Below are positions 44,557 to 53,359 of a stretch of DNA of 64,000 bases, in pieces. Both the position numbers and the translations under genes were made by a program. Under the pieces are notes generated by a model. That model was not told the DNA's origin and made no database searches. It worked only from the letters and a program-made list of their open reading frames with translations. Source of the stretch: Alitabrizicola rongguiensis (lineage in GTDB: Bacteria; Pseudomonadota; Alphaproteobacteria; Rhodobacterales; Rhodobacteraceae); NCBI RefSeq assembly GCF_021491355.1, contig NZ_JAKENF010000002.1, positions 1 through 64,000 on the forward strand, in the 5' to 3' direction. Numbering within the stretch: the first letter of the stretch is position 1; each line of letters opens with the position of its first letter.

Positions 44557-44993
44557 GCTGCCCCGGCCGCGCCGATCTCCCCCGCCTGCATGGCCCGACC
44601 GATCAGGTCCATGTCTGATGCGGGGACCTCGAACAGTCCGAAACGCAGCATGTATCCCCAGTTCTGGCGCCCGGCGGTGAAGGACAGAAGCGGCAGCAGC
44701 GGATGGATCGATGCCGGTTCCGCCGCGAACCAGTCGACATCCCGCCGCCAGGGCGTGAAGCCACCGCCCATCACCCCTTGGTAAACCTCGCCCGCGCGCA
44801 CGCGGCCAAGGGCAGTGAAACTCTGCAATGGCGTTCGCGTGCCAAAGACCTCGACCGGTGAGTAATAGGCCACAAGATCCCCCGGACGTATCCGCCTGAG
44901 CGGTGACGCCTTGCCGTGGTTGACCTGCATGAATCCCTCGGCCCGCCCGATGGCAACGTGATTGGCCGAGGCGACCGCTATCCAGAACCGCAT
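44553..44993 (-). CDS. EVE domain protein (UPF0310)
   Basis: This 146-aa EVE/PUA-like protein begins [46 protein letters not shown]. This is typical of UPF0310 proteins, which bind modified bases or RNA by structural analogy. The middle [14 protein letters not shown] and late [12 protein letters not shown] agree. Its stop overlaps the end of the upstream-facing flavoprotein gene by 4 nt (convergent). Its ligand is unknown. Confidence 0.88.
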   Translation of the reverse strand: MRFWIAVASANHVAIGRAEGFMQVNHGKASPLRRIRPGDLVAYYSPVEVFGTRTPLQSFTALGRVRAGEVYQGVMGGGFTPWRRDVDWFAAEPASIHPLLPLLSFTAGRQNWGYMLRFGLFEVPASDMDLIGRAMQAGEIGAAGAA

Positions 44994-45093
44994 GAGGCCC
45001 CCATTCTTGGCTACAGGGTCAGCATGAGCCAGCCTTGCTGCCAGTTTCCGTCAGCAGAGGACTTCTTGCGGTTTTCGGGTCCGAACAGGAATA

Positions 45094-45117
45094 GGGCGGG
45101 GTGCGATGCCCCCGCCC
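45094..45117 (-). terminator. Terminator hairpin after the TadG-like gene
   Basis: GGGCGGGG (45094-45101) pairs with CCCCGCCC (45110-45117) around an 8-nt loop, 21 nt past the stop of the minus-strand gene. Only TATT follows on the minus strand. Confidence 0.6.
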
Positions 45118-45137
45118 ACTGCGCCCGACCATGCTTT

Positions 45138-46454
45138 TCAGAGAGCAAGCTTGAAGTATTCGGCCTCGTAGTTGGCTTCCATTCCGGTTCCGCAGAAGGC
45201 CATGTTCATGTTGCTGGTGCCAGAGATCGAGCCTCCCGCAACCATCGCCGCCCCCTCAATCCCGTTGGCGTTGGCGGCGAACTCGATGTTGCCCTTGGCG
45301 AGCAGCTGGCCACCGAACATCTTCAGGTCAGAGGGGAAGCTGATGTCACCCATGGTCAGAAGCTGGGCACCGCCGCCGGCCGCGCAATGGTCGTCCTTGC
45401 CGATCTGGACGCCCGACGCACTGGTGATGGAGGTGTTCTTGGTCGTGCTGGTGGTGCCGATGACCACGTCTTCCAGGATCACGCCCTGCTCGAATTTCAC
45501 ATCGCAACTGGTGATGATCGCAACCTTCGACAGCTTGACGCTGTTCTTGATGGTCAGCGTGTTGTTCCCCTTGTTGCAGGTATAAGTGTAAAGCGTGCCT
45601 GACGTCACGTCGGTCTGGTAGACCGTGTTCTTGGTGAAGGTCTTCGTCGTGGCATTGGTGATGTAGCTCGGCAGGTACATCGGATCGCGGTTCTTGATCC
45701 CGGTGATGATCGCGTTGATCCGCTGCACGATCCGGATATTCCACGACCCCTCGCGCAGCGCCGCCTCGAGGCCGACGTTGGTCTTGTAGCCGGAGTTCGG
45801 CAGTTCCAGATCATCAAGGTCGGGCATCGACACGACCGTGCCCGGTTCGAAGTAGTTGTTGCTGTTCAGCGAGACGTAGTTGTTCGAATGGATGCAGAAG
45901 CCGTTCGAGTAGCTGTTGTTGCTTTGGAGATCGACATAGTCCTGCGCCACGAAGCCTTCGCGCAGGCAGGTCGGATAATAGGTCACGAAGACCGAGGACG
46001 TGACCACGTCCCAGTCATCCAGCCCGACGAGTTTCAGAAAATAGGTCGGGATCTGGTTTTCGTAGGCGTGGTTGCGCTGTGTGCTGACCTGCACTGCGCT
46101 GCGCGATCCGGATTTGGGTGTAAAGGTGCGGGTGTCGGGATCCCAGGTGCCGAAGTCGATATCGTCGGCCGTCAACACCTTGCCATAGACCGACTCCGGC
46201 ATGTTGAGGGCCGCGACTTCCAGAGCCTTGGTCTTCGCGTCGGCCTCGGTGTGCAATTCGCGCTGCAGCAGGGCCGCATGCGCGGTCGCGTCGGCAGCGA
46301 CCTGCAGCCGGGTTCTTGCGGTGACGAGATTGCCGATGTCGATTGCATAGCCGGCAAGAGCAAGGCAGGCGACCGTCATGAACAGGCTGAAGGCCGTTAC
46401 CGAGCCTTTTTCGTCTCTGGCAAAGGTCAAGAGCTTCGAAGGAAACACTGGCAT
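45138..46454 (-). CDS. TadG-like pilus-associated protein with beta-helix body
   Basis: This 438-aa protein has an N-terminal TadG-like prepilin segment: EKGSVTAFSLFMTVACLALAGYAIDIGNLVTARTRLQVAADATAHAALL. It lacks a von Willebrand domain. The rest is Asn/Ser/Thr-rich with repeated short strands (QSNNSYSNGFCIHSNNYVSLNSNNY, NSVKLSKVAIITSCDVKFEQGVILEDVVIGT, then MGDISFPSDLKMFGGQLLAKGNIEF), which suggests a right-handed beta-helix. It probably sits on or near a Tad/Flp pilus. It is 2 nt from the TadE-like gene, in an operon. Confidence 0.82.
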   Translation of the reverse strand: MPVFPSKLLTFARDEKGSVTAFSLFMTVACLALAGYAIDIGNLVTARTRLQVAADATAHAALLQRELHTEADAKTKALEVAALNMPESVYGKVLTADDIDFGTWDPDTRTFTPKSGSRSAVQVSTQRNHAYENQIPTYFLKLVGLDDWDVVTSSVFVTYYPTCLREGFVAQDYVDLQSNNSYSNGFCIHSNNYVSLNSNNYFEPGTVVSMPDLDDLELPNSGYKTNVGLEAALREGSWNIRIVQRINAIITGIKNRDPMYLPSYITNATTKTFTKNTVYQTDVTSGTLYTYTCNKGNNTLTIKNSVKLSKVAIITSCDVKFEQGVILEDVVIGTTSTTKNTSITSASGVQIGKDDHCAAGGGAQLLTMGDISFPSDLKMFGGQLLAKGNIEFAANANGIEGAAMVAGGSISGTSNMNMAFCGTGMEANYEAEYFKLAL

Positions 46455-46456
46455 CT

Positions 46457-46870
46457 TCAGGCCTCCGACAAGTGCTGGGCGGTAACGGTGACGGACAGGT
46501 TGTCGAAAGCGCCGACCATTCCGGTCGCTTCGAGATCGCTGATCGGCATCACGACATCGGTGCGGATAATTCCCGTCGAGGTGTCAACTGTCGTATCCAC
46601 CGCCGCGTTCGGGCTGATGGACGCAATCGCAGCCTTGATGCGATCTTCGGTTGCGGTTTCGTCGGTCTGCCCGATCGACATGGCGCGGTTGGCGTCCTGG
46701 ACGATGCGCAGGACCTGCGCCTGATCGCTGAAGATGATCGCCGTGTCGGCAATCAGGAAGAAGATGAACATGAACAGCGGGGTCCAGATCACCACTTCGA
46801 CCGAGGCCGAGCCATCGGACGAGCGCAGGAAACCGCGGATTGCCCTTACGAATGCGTCAAACCCAGCCAT
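46457..46870 (-). CDS. TadE-like minor pseudopilin
   Basis: This 137-aa pseudopilin has the TadE motif and helix GSASVEVVIWTPLFMFIFFLIADTAIIF followed by a mixed C-terminal domain. TadE-type proteins are processed by the prepilin peptidase and act as minor pilins of Flp pili. It is first in a pair with the TadG-like gene at 45138. A separate promoter is needed, because the gdhA terminator lies upstream. Confidence 0.85.
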   Translation of the reverse strand: MAGFDAFVRAIRGFLRSSDGSASVEVVIWTPLFMFIFFLIADTAIIFSDQAQVLRIVQDANRAMSIGQTDETATEDRIKAAIASISPNAAVDTTVDTSTGIIRTDVVMPISDLEATGMVGAFDNLSVTVTAQHLSEA

Positions 46871-46953
46871 GTCTTCACCCCTTGAGCGTCGGGCCGCCGC
46901 AGATACGGCCCGGATTCACCCTTATTCGGACAAAGATTGCTAGGACTTGAGGC

Positions 46954-47014
46954 AGGATTGTGACGACGCCCGGGCGACTTGGTGTCCATTCCGCCCGGGC
47001 AGGGAAACAATCCT
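46954..47014 (-). terminator. Two-tier hairpin terminator of gdhA
   Basis: An inner 9-bp stem (GCCCGGGCG 46968-46976 / CGCCCGGGC 46992-47000) is nested within an outer 8-bp pair (AGGATTGT 46954-46961 / ACAATCCT 47007-47014). The outer arm overlaps the gdhA stop codon. Confidence 0.6.
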
Positions 47015-48443
47015 ACAGGCCTTTCGACACATAGGTCGCAGCGACGCGGCTGATCGAGACGATATAGGCCGCGACGCGCAGATCCTCGACATCGTCGCGA
47101 CCGTGCCAGATGGCGCGCATCGCCTGGTAAGCGCCCCGCATCGTGTCGTCCAGACCAGAGCGTACCAGTTCCAGCTCGCCCGCCCCCTTCAGGTATTGCT
47201 CCTTGAAGCCCGGTGACAGGGTCCAGTCCAGTCCCTTGTCCGCCGCAAGGCGCTCCAGCTCGTCCACCAGCAGGATATGCCGGGCCTCTTCCGCGCGCCT
47301 CTGCATCCGGCCGAAGCGGATATGGCTGAGGTTCTTGACCCATTCAAAGTAGCTGACGGTCACCCCGCCGGCATTGGCATACATGTCGGGAATGATGACC
47401 GTCCCCTTCTGGCGAAGGATTTCGTCGGCGCCGAAGGTGATCGGACCGTTCGCGGCTTCGATGATGAGCGGCGCCTTGATCTGCGCGGCGTTGCCCATGT
47501 GGATGACACCCTCCATCGCCGCCGGGATCAGGATGTCGCAGTCAAGCTCCAGAAGCTTCGCCCCATCGTCGACGAAGTTCGCGTCCGGGTAGCCCTTGAT
47601 CGTACCGTGCTTGGCGATCCATTGCTTCACGGTCTCGACGTGGAGACCGTCCTCGTTATGCAATGCGCCGTCACGCTCGATGATGGCGATGATCTTTGCC
47701 CCGTCCTCTTCCGAGATGAACTTGGCAGCGTGATAGCCCACATTGCCAAGGCCCTGCACCACGACCCGCTTGCCGTCGAGATCGCCCGTCAGATGCGCCT
47801 TCGCCACATCCTCCGGATAGCGGAAGAACTCACGCAGGGCATATTGCACGCCCCGGCCCGTCGCCTCGACCCGGCCCTGGATGCCGCCGGCATGGGGCGG
47901 CTTGCCGGTGACGCAGGCCTTGGCGTTGATGTCGGTGGTGTTCATCCGCGCATACTGGTCGGCGATCCAGGCCATCTCGCGCTCGCCGGTGCCCATGTCG
48001 GGGGCGGGCACGTTCTGCGCCGGGTTGATGAGGTCGCGCTTGATGAGTTCGTAGGCGAAGCGGCGGGTGATCTGTTCCAGCTCATGCGGTTCCCAGGCGC
48101 GGGGATCGATGCAGAGCCCCCCTTTTGATCCGCCGAAGGGCGTTTCCACCAGCGCGCACTTGTAGGTCATCAGCGCCGCCAGCGCCTCGACCTCGTCCTG
48201 GTTCACGCTCATCGCATAGCGGATGCCGCCCTTGACCGGCTCCATATGCTCGGAATGGACCGAGCGGTAGCCCACGAACGTTTCGATCTTGCCCCGCAGC
48301 CGCACGCCGAAGCGCACGGTGTAGGTCGAGTTGCAGACCCGGATCTTCTGCTCCAGCCCCGGGCTCAGGTCCATGAGCGCGACCGCCCGGTTGAACATCA
48401 GATCGACGGATTCCCGAAAGCTCGGTTCGCCTGCGACAGCCAT
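47013..48443 (-). CDS. gdhA: Glutamate dehydrogenase
   Basis: This 476-aa Glu/Leu/Phe/Val dehydrogenase deaminates glutamate to 2-oxoglutarate or the reverse. The substrate-binding block PVKGGIRYAMSVNQDEVEALAALMTYKCALVETPFGGSKGG holds the catalytic Lys, and VVVQGLGNVGYHAAKF is the nucleotide-binding loop. Length is a little over the usual 420-450. ATG 48443 has a GAGGAGG site. It lies between two Tad minor-pilin operons. Cofactor preference (NAD or NADP) is not clear by eye. Confidence 0.93.
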   Translation of the reverse strand: MAVAGEPSFRESVDLMFNRAVALMDLSPGLEQKIRVCNSTYTVRFGVRLRGKIETFVGYRSVHSEHMEPVKGGIRYAMSVNQDEVEALAALMTYKCALVETPFGGSKGGLCIDPRAWEPHELEQITRRFAYELIKRDLINPAQNVPAPDMGTGEREMAWIADQYARMNTTDINAKACVTGKPPHAGGIQGRVEATGRGVQYALREFFRYPEDVAKAHLTGDLDGKRVVVQGLGNVGYHAAKFISEEDGAKIIAIIERDGALHNEDGLHVETVKQWIAKHGTIKGYPDANFVDDGAKLLELDCDILIPAAMEGVIHMGNAAQIKAPLIIEAANGPITFGADEILRQKGTVIIPDMYANAGGVTVSYFEWVKNLSHIRFGRMQRRAEEARHILLVDELERLAADKGLDWTLSPGFKEQYLKGAGELELVRSGLDDTMRGAYQAMRAIWHGRDDVEDLRVAAYIVSISRVAATYVSKGL

Positions 48444-48847
48444 GAATTTCCTCCTCTGGACGGCACACCCCACCCTTCCGCGGGAGGTGCGCGCTAAGCC
48501 TAGGCTCCCTTTGTAAAGGATTCCATGCACAATCTTTGGGCAGATTGCGAAGCGGAACCGGCCGATTCGAATCGGATCTCCGAGACCCGCACCCCTTTAC
48601 CCGTAGTTCGGGCGCGCGACTGGACCACACAACTCAGTGGCGAGTCCCGGTTCGTTAATTGTGGGGCCATGATGAACAGTCGCGAAGTTCGGCTCGCGAC
48701 CGTTTCCGCGGTAGCCGGATAACGCCCTCAGGCCGCAATTCGTGCCTCATTTTTGCCTTATCTCAGGGGATATTGGGGCATTGGTTATTATTTCGGCTGC
48801 CCTGCGGAGACCCCCTGCAGCGCTTCCGAGGATAGAGGACAGAGTTC
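48444..48847. other. Divergent intergenic region of 404 bp
   Basis: No gene is seen. It must hold the gdhA promoter (minus) and the promoter of the TadG-like gene at 48848 (plus). A perfect 14-nt palindrome CCGATTCGAATCGG lies at 48562-48575. The right part, 48740-48800, is AT-richer (TTTTTGCC, GGTTATTATTTCGG), as expected for a promoter, but I cannot assign hexamers with confidence. Confidence 0.45.
48562..48575. promoter_or_regulatory. Perfect palindrome upstream of gdhA
   Basis: CCGATTCGAATCGG is a 14-nt perfect dyad, 119 nt before the gdhA ATG. Candidate operator; the regulator is unknown. Confidence 0.4.
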
Positions 48848-50431
48848 ATGCGCGGAAAACTCAGACTTCCCGCAAAAGGTGAATCGCTCAAGCGCTTCCT
48901 CCAGCAGGAAGACGGCAACATAATTGTGCTCGGCCTCAACTTTCTTGTTCTCATGCTCATGATGGGCGGCATGGCGGTCGACCTGATGCGCTACGAAGTA
49001 CGGCGCACCGAGTTGCAGCAGACCACCGACCGGGCTGCGCTAGCGGCAGCCGCCCTGAACCAAGACTTGGATGCCGAAGCAGTCGTCCGCGACTATTTCA
49101 CGAAGGCCGGCCTGATCGACAAACTGGTCGATGTGGACGTGATCGAAGGGTTCAACTCGAAATCGGTCGAGGTCGATGCCCGATCCGACCTGCAGCCGTT
49201 CTTCATGCACATGATGGGCGTGACAGACTTGCAGGCCCCGGCCAACAGCATGGCGATCGAGCGCATCTCGGATGTCGAAGTTTCTCTCGTGCTCGATATC
49301 TCCGGCTCGATGAACTCCTACAGCCGGATCACGAACCTCAAGAAGGCGGCCAAGGAATTCATCGACGCGATGTACCCGACAAACACGTCGGGGGCCGCCG
49401 CCGCCGGGCATACGACGATCACGATCGTTCCCTACAGCGGCCAGGTGAACCTGGGCACAACCCTGATGTCACAGTTCAACGTGACGCGGAACCACACCTA
49501 CTCATCTTGTGTCGATCTGCCGAGCAGCGCATTCAACAGCACGACCCAGTCGACAACGACGTCGATCCCCCATGCCGGCAGCTTCGACCCCTTCACCAAC
49601 AGCCGCACGCCGAGCACGATCTTTTGCCCGCCACAGACGGGAAACACCATCACGCCAGTGAACGACGACAAGACCTATCTCAAGAACCGTATCGACGCGC
49701 TTGTCGCCGACGGCAACACCTCGATCGACATCGGCGTGAAATGGGGTGCCCTCTTCCTCGATCCGGGGTCAAACGGCATCGTTCAGAACCTCGTCAGCGC
49801 CGGAGCGGTTAAGTCCGACTACAACAACCGCCCGCTCGACGCGACCACGACCGATGTGCTGAAGATCATGGTGGTCATGTCCGACGGTGAGAACACGACC
49901 CAGTACACGCTGCTGGATCCCTACCGCACCGGCACCTCGAACATCTATCGCCAGACCAGTTCGGGCAAGCTTGCGGTCTACTTCGACCGCTCGGGAACGA
50001 CCTCGGACTACTACATGCCCGACAACTCGTCCTCGACCCGCTGGCAGACCAAGCCGTTCAACAGCTCGACCGGCTGGACCCAGCTGACTTGGCCCGAAGT
50101 GTGGAATACCGCGAGCATCAACTATGTGGCGGCCTCGCTCTATGCACCGGCCTCGCCACTTGGCTACTCCTCGTCGAAATGGCAGGGCATCTTCCGATCG
50201 ACGACGGCTGACACTACCAAGAACACGCGGCTCCAGTCGATCTGCACGGCCGCCAAGAACAAGGGTTTCACCATCTTCACGATCGGCTTCGAAGCGCCGA
50301 CCAACGGCAAGGCCCAACTTCTGGCCTGCGCCTCGTCCGCCGGGCACTACTACGACGTAACCGGGATACAGATCTCGCAAGCTTTCCTGTCGATTGCGAG
50401 CCAGATCAGCCATCTGAGGCTTACCCAATGA
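48848..50431 (+). CDS. TadG-like protein with von Willebrand A domain
   Basis: This 527-aa protein begins with a TadG-type prepilin helix (QEDGNIIVLGLNFLVLMLMMGGMAVDLMRYEVRRTELQQTTDRAALAAAAL). A VWA domain follows from about residue 145, with the MIDAS motif VLDISGSMNSYSR. KIMVVMSDGENT is the second MIDAS region. A Ser/Thr-rich insertion separates the two. It probably is a Tad pilus or adhesion component, anchored in the inner membrane. It overlaps the next gene by 4 nt. Confidence 0.88.
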   Translation: MRGKLRLPAKGESLKRFLQQEDGNIIVLGLNFLVLMLMMGGMAVDLMRYEVRRTELQQTTDRAALAAAALNQDLDAEAVVRDYFTKAGLIDKLVDVDVIEGFNSKSVEVDARSDLQPFFMHMMGVTDLQAPANSMAIERISDVEVSLVLDISGSMNSYSRITNLKKAAKEFIDAMYPTNTSGAAAAGHTTITIVPYSGQVNLGTTLMSQFNVTRNHTYSSCVDLPSSAFNSTTQSTTTSIPHAGSFDPFTNSRTPSTIFCPPQTGNTITPVNDDKTYLKNRIDALVADGNTSIDIGVKWGALFLDPGSNGIVQNLVSAGAVKSDYNNRPLDATTTDVLKIMVVMSDGENTTQYTLLDPYRTGTSNIYRQTSSGKLAVYFDRSGTTSDYYMPDNSSSTRWQTKPFNSSTGWTQLTWPEVWNTASINYVAASLYAPASPLGYSSSKWQGIFRSTTADTTKNTRLQSICTAAKNKGFTIFTIGFEAPTNGKAQLLACASSAGHYYDVTGIQISQAFLSIASQISHLRLTQ

Positions 50432-50991
50432 TCGCGCACATATTCCACGGCCTGCGTCACAAACTGCGCAGCTATCGCAAAGGCGAAGACGGCACAGCCT
50501 CGCTGGAATTCGTCTTCATGATCCCGGCCTTCATGACGATCTTCATGGGGTCTTTCGAGTCCGGTCTGCTCATGACGCGGTACGTCATGGTCGAAAGGGC
50601 ACTCGACATCACTGTGCGCGACCTGCGTCTGGGCAACTTCGTCGCCCCAACTCACGGGACGCTCAAGGCAGCGATCTGCGCAAACACAGTCATCTATCCT
50701 GATTGCAACACCTCAATGATACTAGAGCTGATCCCCGTCGATCAGTCCGCCTGGAACCTTCCCAGCTCTGAGGCGCCATGCGTCAATCGCTCGGCAACGG
50801 TCCAGCCTGTAACCGACGAAACCGTGATTGACCCTGGCCAGCAGAACGAACTGATGCTGATCAGGGTCTGTGCGATCTTCGATCCGCTGTTCCCTACCAC
50901 CGGTCTCGGTCTGCGGCTGAACCGTAGCCAACAGGGCGGTGGCTATGCTCTCGTCGCCGCATCTGCTTTCGTCAACGAACCGCAGAGTTGA
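50428..50991 (+). CDS. TadE-like minor pseudopilin
   Basis: This 187-aa pseudopilin has GEDGTASLEFVFMIPAFMTIFMGSFESGLLMTRYVMVERALDI, the TadE processing region and helix. The C-terminal domain has four cysteines (AICANTVIYPDCN, EAPCVNRS and RVCAIFD), probably disulfide bonded. Its ATG overlaps the VWA gene stop by 4 nt, and the next gene starts 2 nt later, so the three form an operon. Confidence 0.88.
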   Translation: MIAHIFHGLRHKLRSYRKGEDGTASLEFVFMIPAFMTIFMGSFESGLLMTRYVMVERALDITVRDLRLGNFVAPTHGTLKAAICANTVIYPDCNTSMILELIPVDQSAWNLPSSEAPCVNRSATVQPVTDETVIDPGQQNELMLIRVCAIFDPLFPTTGLGLRLNRSQQGGGYALVAASAFVNEPQS

Positions 50992-50993
50992 TC

Positions 50994-51617
50994 ATGCGTA
51001 TCCATTTGAAACCACGCCTTAAGCGCTTCACGTCGGAAGAAAGTGGATCCATGATCGCCGAGGCGGTCATCATGCTTCCTTTGCTCCTTTGGGCCTATCT
51101 TGCGATGTTCATCTACTGGGATGCGTATCGCTCGGAAACCACGGCCGTGAAGGCGAGCTATACCCTCGCCGACATGGTCAGCCGCAACGACGAGGTCGAT
51201 ACGGCCTACCTGTCCGGACTTCACGATGTCTTCGACTATCTGATGAACAACAGCGTCGAAACGGCGATGGTCGTTTCGAGCATTGTCTGGGACAAGACCG
51301 ACAACCGTTACGAAGTCCTGTGGTCGGAAGCCTACGGCGAAGGGATGCTCGCGCTGAATACGACGCGCGTCGCACAAATTGCTGACCGTCTTCCAATCAT
51401 GTCAGACGGCGACTCGGTCATTCTCGTGCAATCGCGCATCGAGTATGTCCCTTCAATCGACGTCGGTGTGCCCGATTTCTTCTATCGGCAGTTCATTGTG
51501 ACCCGCCCCCGCTTGTCGGCAGGCAAAATCGAGTGCACGGATTGCAGGGTCGGCGGCTTGGCTGATGACTCTAACGGCGTGATCGACGTCCAGACCGACG
51601 ATATCGACGCTTGGTAA
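50994..51617 (+). CDS. TadE/TadF-like minor pseudopilin
   Basis: This 207-aa pseudopilin has SEESGSMIAEAVIMLPLLLWAYLAMFIYWDAYRSETTAVKASYTLADMVSRN, a variant prepilin helix, then a globular region ending in CTDCRVGG. It is the last gene of the plus-strand Tad trio. ATG 50994 sits 2 nt past the previous stop. The main Flp pilin and the TadA ATPase are not in the window. Confidence 0.84.
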   Translation: MRIHLKPRLKRFTSEESGSMIAEAVIMLPLLLWAYLAMFIYWDAYRSETTAVKASYTLADMVSRNDEVDTAYLSGLHDVFDYLMNNSVETAMVVSSIVWDKTDNRYEVLWSEAYGEGMLALNTTRVAQIADRLPIMSDGDSVILVQSRIEYVPSIDVGVPDFFYRQFIVTRPRLSAGKIECTDCRVGGLADDSNGVIDVQTDDIDAW

Positions 51618-51691
51618 GAGCCGCTCGGGCACGGTAAGTCCATCGGACCGCTCGGGTTGCGGGTTTCTGCTGGCCCGCCTATTCTTCCACC

Positions 51692-51988
51692 ATGCCCTCG
51701 TTCGAAAGACCGACAGCCCTGATGCTGCTCCTCGCCGCCGCCCTGCCCGGCTGCGAGGCGCCGCATTTCCCCGGCGAGCATCGGACACCCACCGCAGATC
51801 CCGCACCCCAGATTGCCCCCTTGCAGGAGGTTCTGGCTGTTGGCAGCGCCCCGACAATCGAGCCCGAGGATCCTGCGGCGCTTCAGGCGCGTGCCGAACA
51901 GCTCAGGGCGCGGACTGGCGCGCTCGCGCTTGAGACCACGGATGAGGCCGAACGCGCCCGGCTGCTGCAGGCCGCCGGGGGCGATTGA
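51692..51988 (+). CDS. Small lipoprotein, unknown
   Basis: This 98-aa protein has an N-terminal hydrophobic segment ending in ALPGC, a plausible lipobox (Cys21). A Pro-rich linker (EHRTPTADPAPQIAP) and a C-terminal helix (DPAALQARAEQLRARTGALAL) follow. The function is unknown. It lies before hom; no strong ribosome site was noted. Confidence 0.65.
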   Translation: MPSFERPTALMLLLAAALPGCEAPHFPGEHRTPTADPAPQIAPLQEVLAVGSAPTIEPEDPAALQARAEQLRARTGALALETTDEAERARLLQAAGGD

Positions 51989-52069
51989 CGCGAATCCCGT
52001 AAGAGGGCCGCGTTGCAAGCCGCCGTCCAAGCCGCTAACAGGGCGCGAGAGCTAAGAACGGAGTGTCCC

Positions 52070-53356
52070 ATGCCTGCCCCCCTGCGCCTTGGTCTTGCCG
52101 GTCTCGGCACGGTTGGCATCGGCGTGGTGAAGATCGTCCAGACCCATGCAGCGCTCCTTGCCGCCCGCACCGGCCGACCGATCGAGATCGTTGCCGTCTC
52201 GGCCCGGGACCGCTCGCGCAACCGCGATGCTGACCTGTCGGGATATGCCTGGGAAAGCGATCCCGTCGCCCTTGCCCGTCGCAGCGACATCGACGTCTTC
52301 GTCGAGGTGATGGGCGGTCATGACGGCGCGGCCAAGGACGCGACCGAAGCGGCGCTGGCCACGGGCAAGGATGTGGTCACCGCCAACAAGGCCCTTCTTG
52401 CGCATCACGGCCAAGCACTTGCGCTGGCCGCCGAACAGGCGGGCCGCATCATCCGCTTCGAGGCCGCGGTGGCCGGCGGCATACCGGCGATCAAGGCCCT
52501 GACCGAAGGGCTTGCAGGCAACCGCATGAAGCGGGTCATGGGGGTGATGAACGGCACCTGCAACTACATCCTGACCCGGATGGAAAGCGCAGGGCTTCCC
52601 TATGAGACGGTCTTCGAAGAGGCCCGCCAGCTCGGCTATCTCGAGGCCGATCCGAACCTCGATGTCGGGGGGATCGACGCAGGCCACAAGCTGAGCCTTC
52701 TGGCCGCCATCGCCTTCGGCACCAAGGTGAGCTTCGACGCGGTAGAGCTTGAAGGCATTGGCAAGATCTCGATCGAGGACATCCGCCTTGCCGCCGACAT
52801 GGGCTATCGCATCAAGCTGCTTGGCGTCGCGCAGATGACCGGCCGGGGGCTGGAGCAGCGGATGACGCCCTGCCTCGTGCCCGCCGACAGCCCGCTCGGC
52901 CAGTTGCAGGGCGGAACGAACATGGTCGTGCTGGAAGGCGACAGCGTCGGCCAGATCGTTCTGCGTGGCCCCGGCGCCGGCCAGGGTCCGACCGCGAGCG
53001 CGGTGATGTCCGACGTGATCGACCTCGCGCGTGGCAGCCGCATCCCGACCTTCGGCCAGCCGGCCGCGACGCTGGCAGAGGCGACGCCGGCCGCCTCGGC
53101 GACGCCGGCCGCGCATTACCTGCGCATGACGCTGCTCGACAAGCCCGGCGCTCTGGCCAAGATCGCCACCGTGATTGGCGAGGCGGGAATCTCGATCGAC
53201 CGGATGCACCAATACGGCCATTCCGACGCCCACGCACCGGTGCTCATCGTGACCCACCGCGCTGCACCGCAGGACATCGCCCATGCGCTGAGCCGCTTCG
53301 CCGCGACCGGCGTGCTGGTGGGAGAGCCCGTGGCCCTGAGGATCGAGGAGATCTGA
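52070..53356 (+). CDS. hom: Homoserine dehydrogenase
   Basis: This 428-aa enzyme reduces aspartate semialdehyde to homoserine for Thr and Met synthesis. The NAD(P) motif is LGLAGLGTVGIGVV; DVVTANKALL, MNGTCNYILTRM and QLGYLEADPNLDVGGIDAGHKLSLLA are the catalytic region. A C-terminal ACT domain (about 345-428, MTLLDKPGALAKIATVIGEAGISIDRMHQYG) gives feedback control. ATG 52070 has a GGAG site. Confidence 0.95.
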   Translation: MPAPLRLGLAGLGTVGIGVVKIVQTHAALLAARTGRPIEIVAVSARDRSRNRDADLSGYAWESDPVALARRSDIDVFVEVMGGHDGAAKDATEAALATGKDVVTANKALLAHHGQALALAAEQAGRIIRFEAAVAGGIPAIKALTEGLAGNRMKRVMGVMNGTCNYILTRMESAGLPYETVFEEARQLGYLEADPNLDVGGIDAGHKLSLLAAIAFGTKVSFDAVELEGIGKISIEDIRLAADMGYRIKLLGVAQMTGRGLEQRMTPCLVPADSPLGQLQGGTNMVVLEGDSVGQIVLRGPGAGQGPTASAVMSDVIDLARGSRIPTFGQPAATLAEATPAASATPAAHYLRMTLLDKPGALAKIATVIGEAGISIDRMHQYGHSDAHAPVLIVTHRAAPQDIAHALSRFAATGVLVGEPVALRIEEI

Positions 53357-53359
53357 AAG

